Assembly: GCA_035606665.1 (NCBI GenBank)
Contig: DATNEY010000034.1
Location: 186,001-250,000, forward strand
Reading direction: 5' to 3'
DNA length: 64,000 nucleotides
DNA from: DASUGC01 sp035606665
Lineage (GTDB): Bacteria > Acidobacteriota > Vicinamibacteria > Vicinamibacterales > SCN-69-37
Shown piece after piece: positions 33,679-41,881 of this stretch. A program made the translations under genes and the position numbers. The notes beneath the pieces were generated by a model. That model did no database searches. It saw nothing but the letters and a program-made list of their open reading frames with translations, and was not told the DNA's origin. The number at the start of each line of letters is the position of its first letter. The first letter of the stretch is position 1.

Positions 33679-35060
33679 CTTCTCGTGAACGTGTCCTTGT
33701 CGCCGAAGACGATGCCGCGCAGCGGCTCGGACTGCAGCAGTTGCTCAAGAGCTGGGGCTTCAGCGTGGAGATCGCCCCGGACGGACGCCAGGCGCTCGAG
33801 AAAGTCGCGCACGACCGGCCGGCGATCGTGTTGACCGACATGCTGATGCCGGGCATGGGCGGGATGGATCTCCTCAAGGCGCTGAAAGCGCAGGACGACA
33901 CGGACATCGCGGTCGTGATGCTCACCGCCCAGGGCTCCGTCGAGACGGCGGTCGAGGCCATCAAGGAAGGCGCGTACGACTACCTCACCAAACCCGTCGA
34001 TCCCCAGCGCCTGCGCATCGTCCTCGATCAACTGACGCGGCGGAACGACACGCTGCGGGAAGTTCGTGCGCTGCGACGGCAGCTCCAGGAGCGCGGGACG
34101 TTCGGCCGGCTCGTTGGATCGAGTCTCGAGATGCGCAAGATCTACCAGGTCATCGAGCAGGCGGCGCCGACCGCGGCGTCCGTCCTGGTGCATGGAGAGT
34201 CAGGCACGGGCAAGGAGCTCGTCGCGCAGACGCTGCATCAACTGAGCCCGCGCGCGTCGCAGCCGTTCGTGCCGCTGAACTGCGCGGCGATTCCCGACAC
34301 GCTGCTCGAGTCGGAGCTCTTCGGTCACGAGAAGGGCGCGTTTACGGGCGCCATCGCCCGCCGCGCGGGCGCCTTCGAGCTCGCGCACAAGGGCACGCTG
34401 TTCCTCGACGAAATCGCCGAGATGACGCCGATCACGCAGGCGAAGCTGCTCCGGGTCCTCCAGGAGCGATCGTTCCGGCCGCTCGGCGCCAACCGCGAGC
34501 AGCAGGTCGATATCCGTGTCGTTGCCGCCACCAACGTCGAGCCGCAGGAAGCCGTGCGGCAGGGCAAACTGCGCGAGGATCTCTTCTACCGTTTGAACGT
34601 CTTCGCGATCGAGCTGCCGCCGCTGCGCGATCGCAAGGACGACATCCCGCTTCTGGCGCAGGCGTTCATCCGCGAGTTCAACGAACGCAATAACAAGAGC
34701 ATCGCCGGCGTCTCGGATGCCGTGATGCACGTGCTCGAGCGGTACCACTGGCCGGGCAATGTTCGTGAGCTCAGGAACGCGATGGAGCGCTCGACCATCG
34801 TCGCGAAGGGCCCCTTCATCGAGCCGGCGGACCTGCCGGCGAACCTGACAGACGCGCCATCGGCTGCGGCCCCGGCGGCCAGCGCGAGCGGCGACCTGAC
34901 GCCCGGCACGACCGTCGATGAAGCCGAGCGCCGGCTGATCGACATCACGCTCCAGCACACCGGCGGCAACAAGACACGGGCGGCGGAGATGCTCGGCATC
35001 AGCCTGAAGACGCTCCACAACAAACTCAACCGGATCAAGGAAGAAGAAAGACAGGGCTGA
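33663..35060 (+). CDS. NtrC-family sigma-54 response regulator
   Basis: A 465-residue transcription activator with three parts. The receiver domain (residues 8-122) has acidic pocket EDD and phosphoacceptor Asp59 in LTDMLMPGMGG. The AAA+ domain (~145-385) has Walker A GESGTGKE (178-185), the sigma-54 contact loop GAFTGA (225-230) and Walker B-like LFLDEI. The C-terminal Fis-type helix-turn-helix (~425-460) reads NKTRAAEMLGISLKTLHNKL. All catalytic motifs are intact. The kinase gene overlaps its stop (TGATG), so this is a two-component pair. Two sigma-54 promoters in this window (47200, 49211) are possible targets, which is inference. Confidence 0.95.
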   Translation: MNPEPSSRERVLVAEDDAAQRLGLQQLLKSWGFSVEIAPDGRQALEKVAHDRPAIVLTDMLMPGMGGMDLLKALKAQDDTDIAVVMLTAQGSVETAVEAIKEGAYDYLTKPVDPQRLRIVLDQLTRRNDTLREVRALRRQLQERGTFGRLVGSSLEMRKIYQVIEQAAPTAASVLVHGESGTGKELVAQTLHQLSPRASQPFVPLNCAAIPDTLLESELFGHEKGAFTGAIARRAGAFELAHKGTLFLDEIAEMTPITQAKLLRVLQERSFRPLGANREQQVDIRVVAATNVEPQEAVRQGKLREDLFYRLNVFAIELPPLRDRKDDIPLLAQAFIREFNERNNKSIAGVSDAVMHVLERYHWPGNVRELRNAMERSTIVAKGPFIEPADLPANLTDAPSAAAPAASASGDLTPGTTVDEAERRLIDITLQHTGGNKTRAAEMLGISLKTLHNKLNRIKEEERQG

Positions 35061-36868
35061 TGCGGATCGGCCTCCGCACGAAGCAGGTCCTCGGTGTCCT
35101 GGCCCTCGTGGGCACAGCCATCGCGGTGCTGTTCGTGTGGTACTTCGCGTCGCTGACGCACGTCCTGCTGGACACCAGCCGGGAACAGGCGCGGCTGCTC
35201 TCCAACATCGCCTATCAGCGCATCTTCAACCTGCTGACGAGCGGAGGCAACGTCGACACGCTGAACGCGGACGAGGGCCTCCACACGATTCTGCAGTCCT
35301 ACGCGTTCTCGGAAGGCGTCCAGTTCGCGGTCGTCTGCGATGCATCGGGAACGATCGTGGCGGAGGCGGACTCGCCGCGAGTTGGTCAGAAGCTGGACGC
35401 TTTTCCCGGCCTGGATGAGCTGATCGATAGCGCAGGACTCACGGCCCGCCTTCGGGCGATCTGGTCGCCGGGCACCTTCGAGGTCCGCCAGTCAATCAAG
35501 GTCGGCACGGCCGACCTGACGATCCGCGTCGGAGTCTCGACACTGCTCGTGCGCAGCAAGCTGCAGGAACGGCTGGCCGCGCCGCTCATCGCGGCGGCCG
35601 TCGTCCTGGTGGTGTCGAGCCTTGCGGCCGCTCTCCTCGCAGGCCTCGTTCTGCGGCCGATCCATGTGCTGCGCGGGGGTCTCGCGCGCCTCGGCCGGGG
35701 TGAGGTGGACGTCAAGGTCGATCTGCCGGCCGATGCGGAGTTCACGGATCTCGGCGCGTCGTTCAACCAGCTCACCGCCCGGCTCGCGGCCGACCGGACC
35801 GAGCGCGCCGGTCAGCGAGCGCTGGAATCAATCGTCGACCGCCTTGAAGACGCCGTCGCTCTCTTCGGGACCGACGGCACCTTGCTGTTTGCCAACGCCA
35901 CGATGAAGCTGGCGCTAAGCATCAACGATGAGGCGCCCGATCCAGGGACCGCTCCGAAGCTCGACCAGCTCCTGCCGGAACACCATCCGTATCGCGTCGC
36001 CGTCGAGCGCGCTCTCGCCGACGGCACGACGATGTCGGCGCCGATGCACGTGTCCGATTTCGGTGAACGCCTCGTCCTGACCAACGTGGTGCCGGGTGCG
36101 GCGGGCCAGACGATGGGCGTGCTGCTGGTCTCACGGAATCTCGCGTATCTGAGCCAGGTGGAATCGACGCTCAGCTACTCGAGGAAACTGAGCGCGCTCA
36201 ATCGGCTCACCGCCGGCATCGCGCACGAGATCAAGAACCCGCTCAACGCGACGATGATTCACCTCGAGTTGCTGAAGATGCAGGTCGCCGACCGGCCCGA
36301 TGCGATGGCGTCTGCCGGCGTCATTGCCGATCAGGTGCGAAGGCTCGACGACGTCGTTCAGGGATTCCTCAAGTTCAGCCGGCCCGAGGACCTGCACCTC
36401 GAAGCCGTCGACCTCTCCGTCGTGATCGACCGGTTGCGGCCGGTCGTCGAGGCCGAGGCAGCCACGCACAGGGTTGAGCTTGCTGTCGATGTGCCGCGCG
36501 ACCTGCCCGCGGTCGAGGGTGACGCGAATCTGCTCGAGCAGGCGTTCCTCAACCTCGCGCTCAATGCCTGTCAGGCGATGCCGGACGGCGGCCGGCTGTC
36601 GATCACCGCTCGTCCGGCGGCGGGACAGCAAGTGGCGATTTCAGTCGAGGATACGGGCGTCGGCATCGAGGCCGAGCATCTCTCGCGGATCTTCGACCTC
36701 TACTACACGACGAAGCCCCAGGGGAGCGGCATCGGTCTGTCGCTGGTCTTCCGGACGATTCAGCTGCACAACGGGGAAATCGAGGTGCAATCCGTGCCCG
36801 GCCGCGGAACCACGTTCAAGGTGCTGCTGCGACAGGCGACGCGCATGCTCCAGCGCGCGGGTGGATAA
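35060..36868 (+). CDS. Membrane sensor histidine kinase (NtrB-like)
   Basis: Partner kinase of the upstream NtrC-type regulator. The 602-residue protein has a membrane helix at ~10-30, a periplasmic sensor region (~35-170), a second helix (~175-198), a HAMP domain (~198-250), a PAS domain (~255-360), a HisKA domain with His389 in TAGIAHEIKNPLNATMIHLE, and an HATPase domain with the N-box FLNLALNACQAM, G1 VEDTGVGIE and G2 GSGIGLSLVFR. All catalytic boxes are present. Overlap TGATG with the upstream gene and TAATG with the downstream lipoprotein suggest one transcript. The signal sensed is unknown. Confidence 0.94.
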   Translation: MRIGLRTKQVLGVLALVGTAIAVLFVWYFASLTHVLLDTSREQARLLSNIAYQRIFNLLTSGGNVDTLNADEGLHTILQSYAFSEGVQFAVVCDASGTIVAEADSPRVGQKLDAFPGLDELIDSAGLTARLRAIWSPGTFEVRQSIKVGTADLTIRVGVSTLLVRSKLQERLAAPLIAAAVVLVVSSLAAALLAGLVLRPIHVLRGGLARLGRGEVDVKVDLPADAEFTDLGASFNQLTARLAADRTERAGQRALESIVDRLEDAVALFGTDGTLLFANATMKLALSINDEAPDPGTAPKLDQLLPEHHPYRVAVERALADGTTMSAPMHVSDFGERLVLTNVVPGAAGQTMGVLLVSRNLAYLSQVESTLSYSRKLSALNRLTAGIAHEIKNPLNATMIHLELLKMQVADRPDAMASAGVIADQVRRLDDVVQGFLKFSRPEDLHLEAVDLSVVIDRLRPVVEAEAATHRVELAVDVPRDLPAVEGDANLLEQAFLNLALNACQAMPDGGRLSITARPAAGQQVAISVEDTGVGIEAEHLSRIFDLYYTTKPQGSGIGLSLVFRTIQLHNGEIEVQSVPGRGTTFKVLLRQATRMLQRAGG

Positions 36869-37407
36869 TGACTGGAACGATGAAGCGGATCCTGCTGGCA
36901 GCGTGCATCGGCGCGATAGCGCTCGCACTGACCTCGTGCACCAAGACCGAAGCGAAGACGCCGGGGCCGGCGCCGATTTCCCTGAAGGTGCCCGAGCCAC
37001 CGGCCCGCCTGAACATTCCGGTGTCGGCGGAACCGCCGCCTCCCCCGCCGCCATCGACTGAAAAGCCCACGCCCCCGACGACGCCGCCGGCGCGGACGCC
37101 CAGGGCGACACCGGCGCCCACGCCTGTGCCGGCACCAACGCCACCTCCGGCGACCGGGACCGAGCCGCCGCCGGTGGTGCAAACAAGCGGTGACTACGAA
37201 ACACGCGCGCGCGAGCGTCTGGCGGTGGCCGATCAGTACATCGCGAAAGTGCAGCGCGGATCGCTCGGGCGGGCGGCCCAGGAGCAGTACGACAGCGCCC
37301 AGCGATTCATCAAGGCAGCGAACGACGCGCTGAAGCTGCGCAACTTCGTCTACGCCGCGTACTGCGCGGACAAAGCGGCGACGCTGGCGGTCCTGCTCGT
37401 CAAGTAA
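36868..37407 (+). CDS. Proline-rich lipoprotein
   Basis: A 179-residue putative lipoprotein: signal peptide with lipobox LTSC (ACIGAIALALTSC), a Pro/Thr/Ala-rich stalk (~30-105) that could span the periplasm, and a C-terminal helical domain (~110-179, DYETRARERLAVADQYIAKV, AAQEQYDSAQRFIKAANDAL). No family recognised. The ATG overlaps the histidine-kinase stop (TAATG), and MKRILL four codons later is an alternative start. Coupling to the two-component genes suggests it takes part in the same envelope response. Confidence 0.78.
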   Translation: MTGTMKRILLAACIGAIALALTSCTKTEAKTPGPAPISLKVPEPPARLNIPVSAEPPPPPPPSTEKPTPPTTPPARTPRATPAPTPVPAPTPPPATGTEPPPVVQTSGDYETRARERLAVADQYIAKVQRGSLGRAAQEQYDSAQRFIKAANDALKLRNFVYAAYCADKAATLAVLLVK

Positions 37408-37413
37408 GCGGCG

Positions 37414-38238
37414 CTACCGGTACTTCTCGGTAAGGTCCGTCCACTGCTTCCTCAACAACTCCAGCTGCGGGCGCGGATCCGTGTCAGGCGCGAGTTGCTT
37501 GGCACGTTCGGGGAGCAGGACGTCGTAAACAAACTGATGCAGATCGTTGCGCAGAGCCTCTCCGCGAGGCCCGAAGTACCTCGCCCTCACCCAGCCGGCG
37601 ACCGCCGCTCCCCAGGCGCGGCTGAAATCACCCACGCCGCGTGAAGCGGCAGCAATCCAGTACGTCGCGGAGGCCGAGTTGATGTCACGCATCCGCTCGG
37701 CTTCGGCGCGGTCGAGAATCCTCCGATAGATCTGCACGCGGCCATCGTCCGGCTCGAACTGCGCCTGGTGGTCGAGCGATGTCGCCCACCACTCGAAGAC
37801 CGTCTCGCGGGCCGCCGCGTCCGGCGATCCACCGGCGATGAGCGCGAGATCGAAGAACTCCGCTGCGGCGCTGAGGCAGACACCCGTGCAGTCGTCTACG
37901 TAGAGGGAGACGCCAAGACCGACGAGGAAGTCCGTCCGGTCGGAGGGCGTGAGCTCCTCCGACTTCACACCGGAGAACGCTGTCCGGGCTGCGGCGAGAT
38001 CCGCCGGGTTGCGGTTGGACTGGAACCGCTCGAGATATGCGCGCCCCAGGACCACGGCGGCCGGGTTTGCCTGCGCGGGAAGTTTCCGAGCCTGTTCGGC
38101 GGAGGCAATGGCGGCGTCGAACTGCTTGTCGTTGTAGGCGCGGCGGGCCTGCATCAGGGGATCGACTGCCTGAGCTTCGGCGACGGCCGAGAACAGCACG
38201 AGGCTGAGTGCCGCTGCCTTAAAGAATGTCCGGTTCAT
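37414..38238 (-). CDS. Exported TPR-like helical protein
   Basis: A 274-residue protein with a signal peptide (MNRTFFKAAALSLVLFSAVAEA) and helical repeats that resemble tetratricopeptide repeats (MQARRAYNDKQFDAAIASAEQARKLP, AAVVLGRAYLERFQSN, ATYWIAAASRGVGDFSRAWGAAVAGW). No catalytic motif or known family. It converges on the lipoprotein gene with 6 bases between stops and is divergent from the VWA gene, 118 bases away. Two Cys in DDCTGVCLSAA could form a disulphide in the periplasm. Confidence 0.72.
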   Translation of the reverse strand: MNRTFFKAAALSLVLFSAVAEAQAVDPLMQARRAYNDKQFDAAIASAEQARKLPAQANPAAVVLGRAYLERFQSNRNPADLAAARTAFSGVKSEELTPSDRTDFLVGLGVSLYVDDCTGVCLSAAAEFFDLALIAGGSPDAAARETVFEWWATSLDHQAQFEPDDGRVQIYRRILDRAEAERMRDINSASATYWIAAASRGVGDFSRAWGAAVAGWVRARYFGPRGEALRNDLHQFVYDVLLPERAKQLAPDTDPRPQLELLRKQWTDLTEKYR

Positions 38239-38290
38239 TCCACTGACCTAGCAGGTAACTGTTACACACCAGCCATGATTTCGACAGCCC

Positions 38291-38342
38291 TTGTTGGGAA
38301 TCTGGCGCAATTCCAACAAAGAGGGTTGGCAAGGAAGTTGAT
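38291..38342 (+). promoter_or_regulatory. Palindrome and sigma-54-like box before the VWA gene
   Basis: TTGTTGGGAAT (38291-38301) and ATTCCAACAA (38310-38319) form an inverted repeat with an 8-base gap, like a dimeric regulator site. Just downstream TGGCAAGGAAGTTGAT (38327-38342) resembles a sigma-54 promoter but has GA in place of the essential -12 GC, so the promoter call is weak; the palindrome is clear. Confidence 0.4.
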
Positions 38343-38356
38343 ATTTCTTCCGCCGA

Positions 38357-39316
38357 ATGCGACTCCGCACCGCCCTTCCGATCGTCGTGGTCCTGCTGGG
38401 AAGCACCCTGGCTGCGGATCAGGCCGTTCAACAGCCGGCAAGTCAGCGCCGGGTGTTCAGGGGCGGCGTCGCGCGGGTCTCGGTAGCCGCGACGGTCCGG
38501 GACGGCCGCGGCCGTCCGGTCACCGACCTTACCGCTTCCGACTTCGACCTCTTCGACAACGGCCAGCGCCGCGAGATCGTCGACTTCAGCCGCGACGAAG
38601 CGCCGGTCGGCATCGGGTTACTCGTCGACGTGAGCGGCAGCATGGATGTGGCGGCGAAGCGCGCGGCCGCGCTCGAAACGTCACGGCTCCTCGTGCAGTC
38701 ACTCGACAAGAACGATCGCGTCGGGCTGTTCGCTTTCGATCGTCTCCTGGCTGAACTCGCGCCAGTGGGCACGACTCCAGACGAAGTGCTTCGGCGGCTC
38801 GCGCGGATCGATTCGTACGGACGAACGAGCGTCTTCGATGCCATCGCCGACACGGCGCGCAAGCTCAGCGAGACCGGCGGTCCCCGCCGCGCCGTCATCG
38901 TTCTCACCGACGGTGATGACAATGCGAGCAAGCTCGATCCGGCGTACGTGTCGAGCGTCGCCAGCGGCATCGATGTTCCGGTCTATGTGTTCGTGGTCGT
39001 CTCGCCCCTCGATCGCGCGGGCGGCAAGACCACGGTGATCGACGAGCACCTCGCGAAGCTGCAGCAGGGTTCGCTCGGCAATCTCGCGCGCTGGACCGGC
39101 GGCGAGATTCTCGTGCCCGTGCGGCCCGAGGACGCGGCGGCGATGACAAAGCAGGTCGTCACTGAACTTCGCCATCAGTACCTGATGGCATTCGAACCAG
39201 GTGGCCAGAGCGGCTGGCACCCCCTGGAGGTCCGCGCCCGGCGTCCGAACCTGACGGTTCGGGCACGGAGCGGGTACATCGTGCCGGCTGCGACCGGCGA
39301 ATCCGTTGGCAAGTGA
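38357..39316 (+). CDS. Exported VWA-domain protein of the acidobacterial VWFA-related type
   Basis: A 319-residue protein with a signal peptide (MRLRTALPIVVVLLGSTLA), a small N-terminal beta domain (VSVAATVRDGRGRPVTDLTASDFDLFDNG) and a von Willebrand A domain with intact MIDAS motif DVSGSMD, later TSVFDAI and VLTDGDDN. The DGxGxPVxxLTxxDFxLxDNG lead-in is the hallmark of the VWFA-related family expanded in Acidobacteria (TIGR03436-like). Such proteins bind partners through a divalent cation. Palindromic regulatory DNA lies just upstream; the OmpA-like lipoprotein gene follows after 38 bases. Confidence 0.88.
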   Translation: MRLRTALPIVVVLLGSTLAADQAVQQPASQRRVFRGGVARVSVAATVRDGRGRPVTDLTASDFDLFDNGQRREIVDFSRDEAPVGIGLLVDVSGSMDVAAKRAAALETSRLLVQSLDKNDRVGLFAFDRLLAELAPVGTTPDEVLRRLARIDSYGRTSVFDAIADTARKLSETGGPRRAVIVLTDGDDNASKLDPAYVSSVASGIDVPVYVFVVVSPLDRAGGKTTVIDEHLAKLQQGSLGNLARWTGGEILVPVRPEDAAAMTKQVVTELRHQYLMAFEPGGQSGWHPLEVRARRPNLTVRARSGYIVPAATGESVGK

Positions 39317-39354
39317 CCGGAATGAAAACCCGGAGTGAAACAAGGAGAAGCGTT

Positions 39355-40053
39355 ATGAAGAGACTCTTGATGGCAGCCGTGGTACTGGCCTTTGGCGTGA
39401 GCGGAACGACCGCATGCGCGACGAAGGGCTACGTGAAGAACCAGGTCGGTCAGGTGAGCACCAAGGTGGACAGCCTGAGTCAGTCGCTCGAGGCGACGCA
39501 GGAGCGCACCCGCCAGAACGAAGCGAAGATCGCGGAAGTCGATCAGAAGGCGCAGGCGGGAATCCAGGGCGTGCAGCAGGTGGCGATGACCGCCGACGGC
39601 AAGGCCGTCGCGGCGGACGGCAAGGCGTCGACCGCACTGAGCACCGCCACAGCGGCGACGGAAAAGGCTGAAGCGGTCGCGAAGAGCACCTCGCGGGTCG
39701 TTTATGAAGTCGTCCTGAGCGAGGACTCCGGCAACTTCAAGTTCGGCTCGACCAAGCTGCCCGACGAGGGCAAGGCCCAGCTCGACGCGATGATCGCGAA
39801 GATCCTGTCCGACCCGAAGGGCGCCTACTTCGAAATCGAAGGGCACACCGACAACGTGGGCGGCAAGGAAATCAACAAGAAGATCGGCATGGATCGCGCG
39901 GAAGCCGTGAAGTGGTACCTGTATGAGCAGCACCACATTCCGCTGCACAGGATGGCCGTGGTCAGCTACGGCGAAGAGAAGCCGACCGTGGAGAACACCA
40001 ACTCGAAGAACCGCGCGCAGAACCGGCGCGTCGTGATTCGCGTCCTCAACTAG
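39355..40053 (+). CDS. OmpA-family lipoprotein with coiled coil
   Basis: A 232-residue envelope protein. The start at 39355 (MKRLLMAAVVLAFGVSGTTAC) has AAGGAG 7 bases upstream and ends in a lipobox-like TTAC, so it is probably a lipoprotein. Residues ~25-115 form an Ala/Lys/Gln-rich coiled coil, and residues ~125-232 an OmpA C-terminal domain with EIEGHTDNVGGKEINKKIG and NRRVVIRV, which bind peptidoglycan. It resembles Pal-like tethering proteins with an added stalk. Expressed probably with the upstream VWA gene. An inverted array lies between its stop and the converging gene. Confidence 0.9.
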   Translation: MKRLLMAAVVLAFGVSGTTACATKGYVKNQVGQVSTKVDSLSQSLEATQERTRQNEAKIAEVDQKAQAGIQGVQQVAMTADGKAVAADGKASTALSTATAATEKAEAVAKSTSRVVYEVVLSEDSGNFKFGSTKLPDEGKAQLDAMIAKILSDPKGAYFEIEGHTDNVGGKEINKKIGMDRAEAVKWYLYEQHHIPLHRMAVVSYGEEKPTVENTNSKNRAQNRRVVIRVLN

Positions 40054-40066
40054 ACGAACACGCTGT

Positions 40067-40137
40067 ATTTGGTGATTTGGAGATTTGGTGATCTGGTGAT
40101 TTCAATCACCAAGTCACCAAATCACAAATCACCAAAT
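40067..40137. repeat. 8-bp-period inverted repeat between convergent genes
   Basis: Left arm 40067-40102 is an array of ATTTGGTG units at 8-base spacing; right arm 40104-40137 is its inverted copy (one unit lacks a base). The arms nearly touch, giving a ~34-bp stem. It lies between the stops of the OmpA-like and SnoaL-like genes, which converge. No T-tract follows the stem. Confidence 0.85.
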
Positions 40138-40148
40138 GCAAGTCTCAG

Positions 40149-40574
40149 CTAGCCTCCCGGCTTCGCCTTGATCACGCCCATCTGGATCAACAAGCCGGTA
40201 AAGTCGTAGAGGCGCTTCTCGACCGCCACCTTCCCGTCTCGGAATTCAAAGACAAGCACTCCCAGAATCTTGAAGCGGCGATGCGTCGCGGCCATGCCGA
40301 AGATCTCGCTGGTGTGCGTCGCCGTGACGGTGTACAGCTGCGCGGCGCGCAGGCCGTCGACGATGAGTTCCTGCGGCTCGAACGTCCAGTCGCCAAACGC
40401 GGTGAAGAGGTCGCGATAGGACTTCTCAATCGCGGCCTTGCCGTGCACTTCCCCGAAGATCGGGCTGTAGACGATCCCGTCATCGGTGTGGGCCGAGGCC
40501 AGCGCCGCGGCGTCTCGGCTGTTCCAGGCCCGCTGCATTGCGTTGAGGACGCCGACGATCTGCTCCCGCGTCAT
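40149..40574 (-). CDS. SnoaL-like/NTF2-fold protein
   Basis: A 141-residue cone-fold protein of the SnoaL/NTF2 superfamily: MQRAWNSRDAAALASAHTDDGIVYSPIFGEVHGKAAIEKSYRDLF is the typical N-terminal half, followed by four beta strands (VTATHTSEIFG, VLVFEFRDGKVAVEKRLYDF). Members range from polyketide cyclases to ligand-binding or stress proteins; the active site cannot be assigned. The leader-repeat hairpin lies 12 bases upstream of the ATG and AGGAAAG serves as a ribosome-binding site. Converges with the OmpA gene. Confidence 0.82.
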   Translation of the reverse strand: MTREQIVGVLNAMQRAWNSRDAAALASAHTDDGIVYSPIFGEVHGKAAIEKSYRDLFTAFGDWTFEPQELIVDGLRAAQLYTVTATHTSEIFGMAATHRRFKILGVLVFEFRDGKVAVEKRLYDFTGLLIQMGVIKAKPGG

Positions 40575-40584
40575 TCTTTCCTGC

Positions 40585-40686
40585 GGGGGGACTTCGTCCC
40601 CGCCGCACCCCCCTTACGCGCTCCCTCGCGGGGCCCCGACGCCCCACTCCGGTCGCGCGGCTCGCTCGCGCCGCTCGCTCGCGGCG
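40585..40686 (-). repeat. ~100-bp leader repeat, copy 4 (before the SnoaL gene)
   Basis: Read toward the SnoaL-like gene it ends in GGGGAC-GAA-GTCCCC (40587-40601), 12 bases before the ATG. The C-G pair that closes the hairpin in other copies is replaced by A-T here with both sides changed (compensatory). The distal part carries GCGAGCGAGCGGCGC, as in the other copies. Confidence 0.75.
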
Positions 40687-40744
40687 TCGTCAGTGACGAT
40701 GCTGTATGGCGGGAATGATATGCCGGGAGAGGACGAGGCGGAGT

Positions 40745-41275
40745 CTATTCTTCTTTCATGGCCCAGCTGAAGACGGCGGCAGCGGCCACGAGGCCGAAAC
40801 CGACCACGACCAGGATGACCCAGTAGCCCATCGGGATGGCCGACAGGTCTTCCGGCAGCGACGGAAGGCGCGGCAAGGAGATGCCCGCGACGATGCCGGC
40901 AACAACAGACCCGACCGCTCTCAGACTCCGCTGAAACCACACGGTCGTTGCGCCAAACACGGCGCCCATGACGCCGACGAGCGCACTGAACGCGAGCAAC
41001 TGCACCGCGGTGATGGGCCGCGCCACCTGGCGGGCGGCCTCCTGGCGTGCGCGAAGCTGGGCCTTCCACCAGACCGTCCCAGCGCTCGGAAGCGCGGGTG
41101 CGGCCAACTCAGATTCCTCGCCAATCGCCGCCGCGGCCAGGCCAAGTTCCCGGCACACCTGGCAGGACTCGGCGTGGGCGCGAAGTTCCGCCGGCGCGCC
41201 TTCCGGCCAGCGGCCTGTCGAGACCATCATGAGGACGTCGTCTTCATGAGCGCAGCTAATTCCAGTGCGAGCCAT
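40745..41275 (-). CDS. Zinc-finger anti-sigma factor
   Basis: A 176-residue membrane protein likely to hold the adjacent ECF sigma factor inactive. The N-terminal anti-sigma zinc motif is complete: Cys8 in SCAHED, His in ELRAHAESC, then CQVC. Two membrane segments follow (~90-110 and ~150-170). Its ATG overlaps the sigma gene stop (TAATG), the standard sigma/anti-sigma arrangement. The signal that releases the sigma factor is not evident; the region between the two helices (residues ~115-145) is the likely sensor side. Confidence 0.88.
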   Translation of the reverse strand: MARTGISCAHEDDVLMMVSTGRWPEGAPAELRAHAESCQVCRELGLAAAAIGEESELAAPALPSAGTVWWKAQLRARQEAARQVARPITAVQLLAFSALVGVMGAVFGATTVWFQRSLRAVGSVVAGIVAGISLPRLPSLPEDLSAIPMGYWVILVVVGFGLVAAAAVFSWAMKEE

Positions 41276-41868
41276 TACGCGCCCCCTTTCGGCGCCGCCT
41301 CAGGCACACGGCCGAGGATGCCCGCCAGTCGTCTCCGCGCACGGAACAGCAGCAGCTTCACGCTGGCCGTCTTCACGCCGAGGACGCTTGCGATTTCCTG
41401 ATGCGATGAACCCTCGGCGTACGCAAGCCAGAGCATCGCGCGCTCGCGAGGCTTCATCGTCTCGAGCGCGCGGCCGACGTCGGTCGTCCGCTGGACGCGG
41501 CCGGCCACGTCTTCCCGGGACGGAATCTCGGCGGCATCGTCTCCGACGAAAAACGGAAGCACGCGGCGCCGCCGGGCGGCATCGCGCGCGAGGTTGGTGG
41601 CGATCTTGAACAGGCTGTTGCGCCGATGCGCCTCGCTCTCATGGGCGGCGCCGGCGCGTAGAAAGCGGTAATAGGTGTCCTGCAGCAGGTCGTCCGCGAG
41701 CGAGGGATCGCCGGTCAGCCGGGCGAGGTATCCCCACAGTGCACGGGATGTGCGGTCGTAGAACGACCTGAACGCCTCTTCAGTCATCGCGAGGGCGGTG
41801 TCGCCTTCGGCAACAACTGAGAGGCGCTCGACATCGGATACCGTCATGTCACGCCACGACACAGGCAC
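41275..41868 (-). CDS. ECF sigma factor
   Basis: A 197-residue extracytoplasmic-function RNA polymerase sigma factor. Sigma region 2 reads FYDRTSRALWGYLARLTGDPSLADDLLQDTYYRFL (with the core-binding DLLQDT) and region 4 reads ETMKPRERAMLWLAYAEGSSHQEIASVLGVKTASVKLLLFRARRRL, a helix-turn-helix for the -35 element. It starts at GTG 41868, or possibly the ATG at 41847. It is 13 bases downstream of a membrane protein gene and overlaps its anti-sigma gene, so all three are probably one operon and the membrane protein may feed the signal. Confidence 0.92.
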   Translation of the reverse strand: MPVSWRDMTVSDVERLSVVAEGDTALAMTEEAFRSFYDRTSRALWGYLARLTGDPSLADDLLQDTYYRFLRAGAAHESEAHRRNSLFKIATNLARDAARRRRVLPFFVGDDAAEIPSREDVAGRVQRTTDVGRALETMKPRERAMLWLAYAEGSSHQEIASVLGVKTASVKLLLFRARRRLAGILGRVPEAAPKGGA

Positions 41869-41881
41869 CTGCTCTCATCAA

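Noticed and set aside
40067..40137. CRISPR array
   Set aside because: The period is only 8 bases with no spacers, and the two halves are inverted rather than direct repeats.
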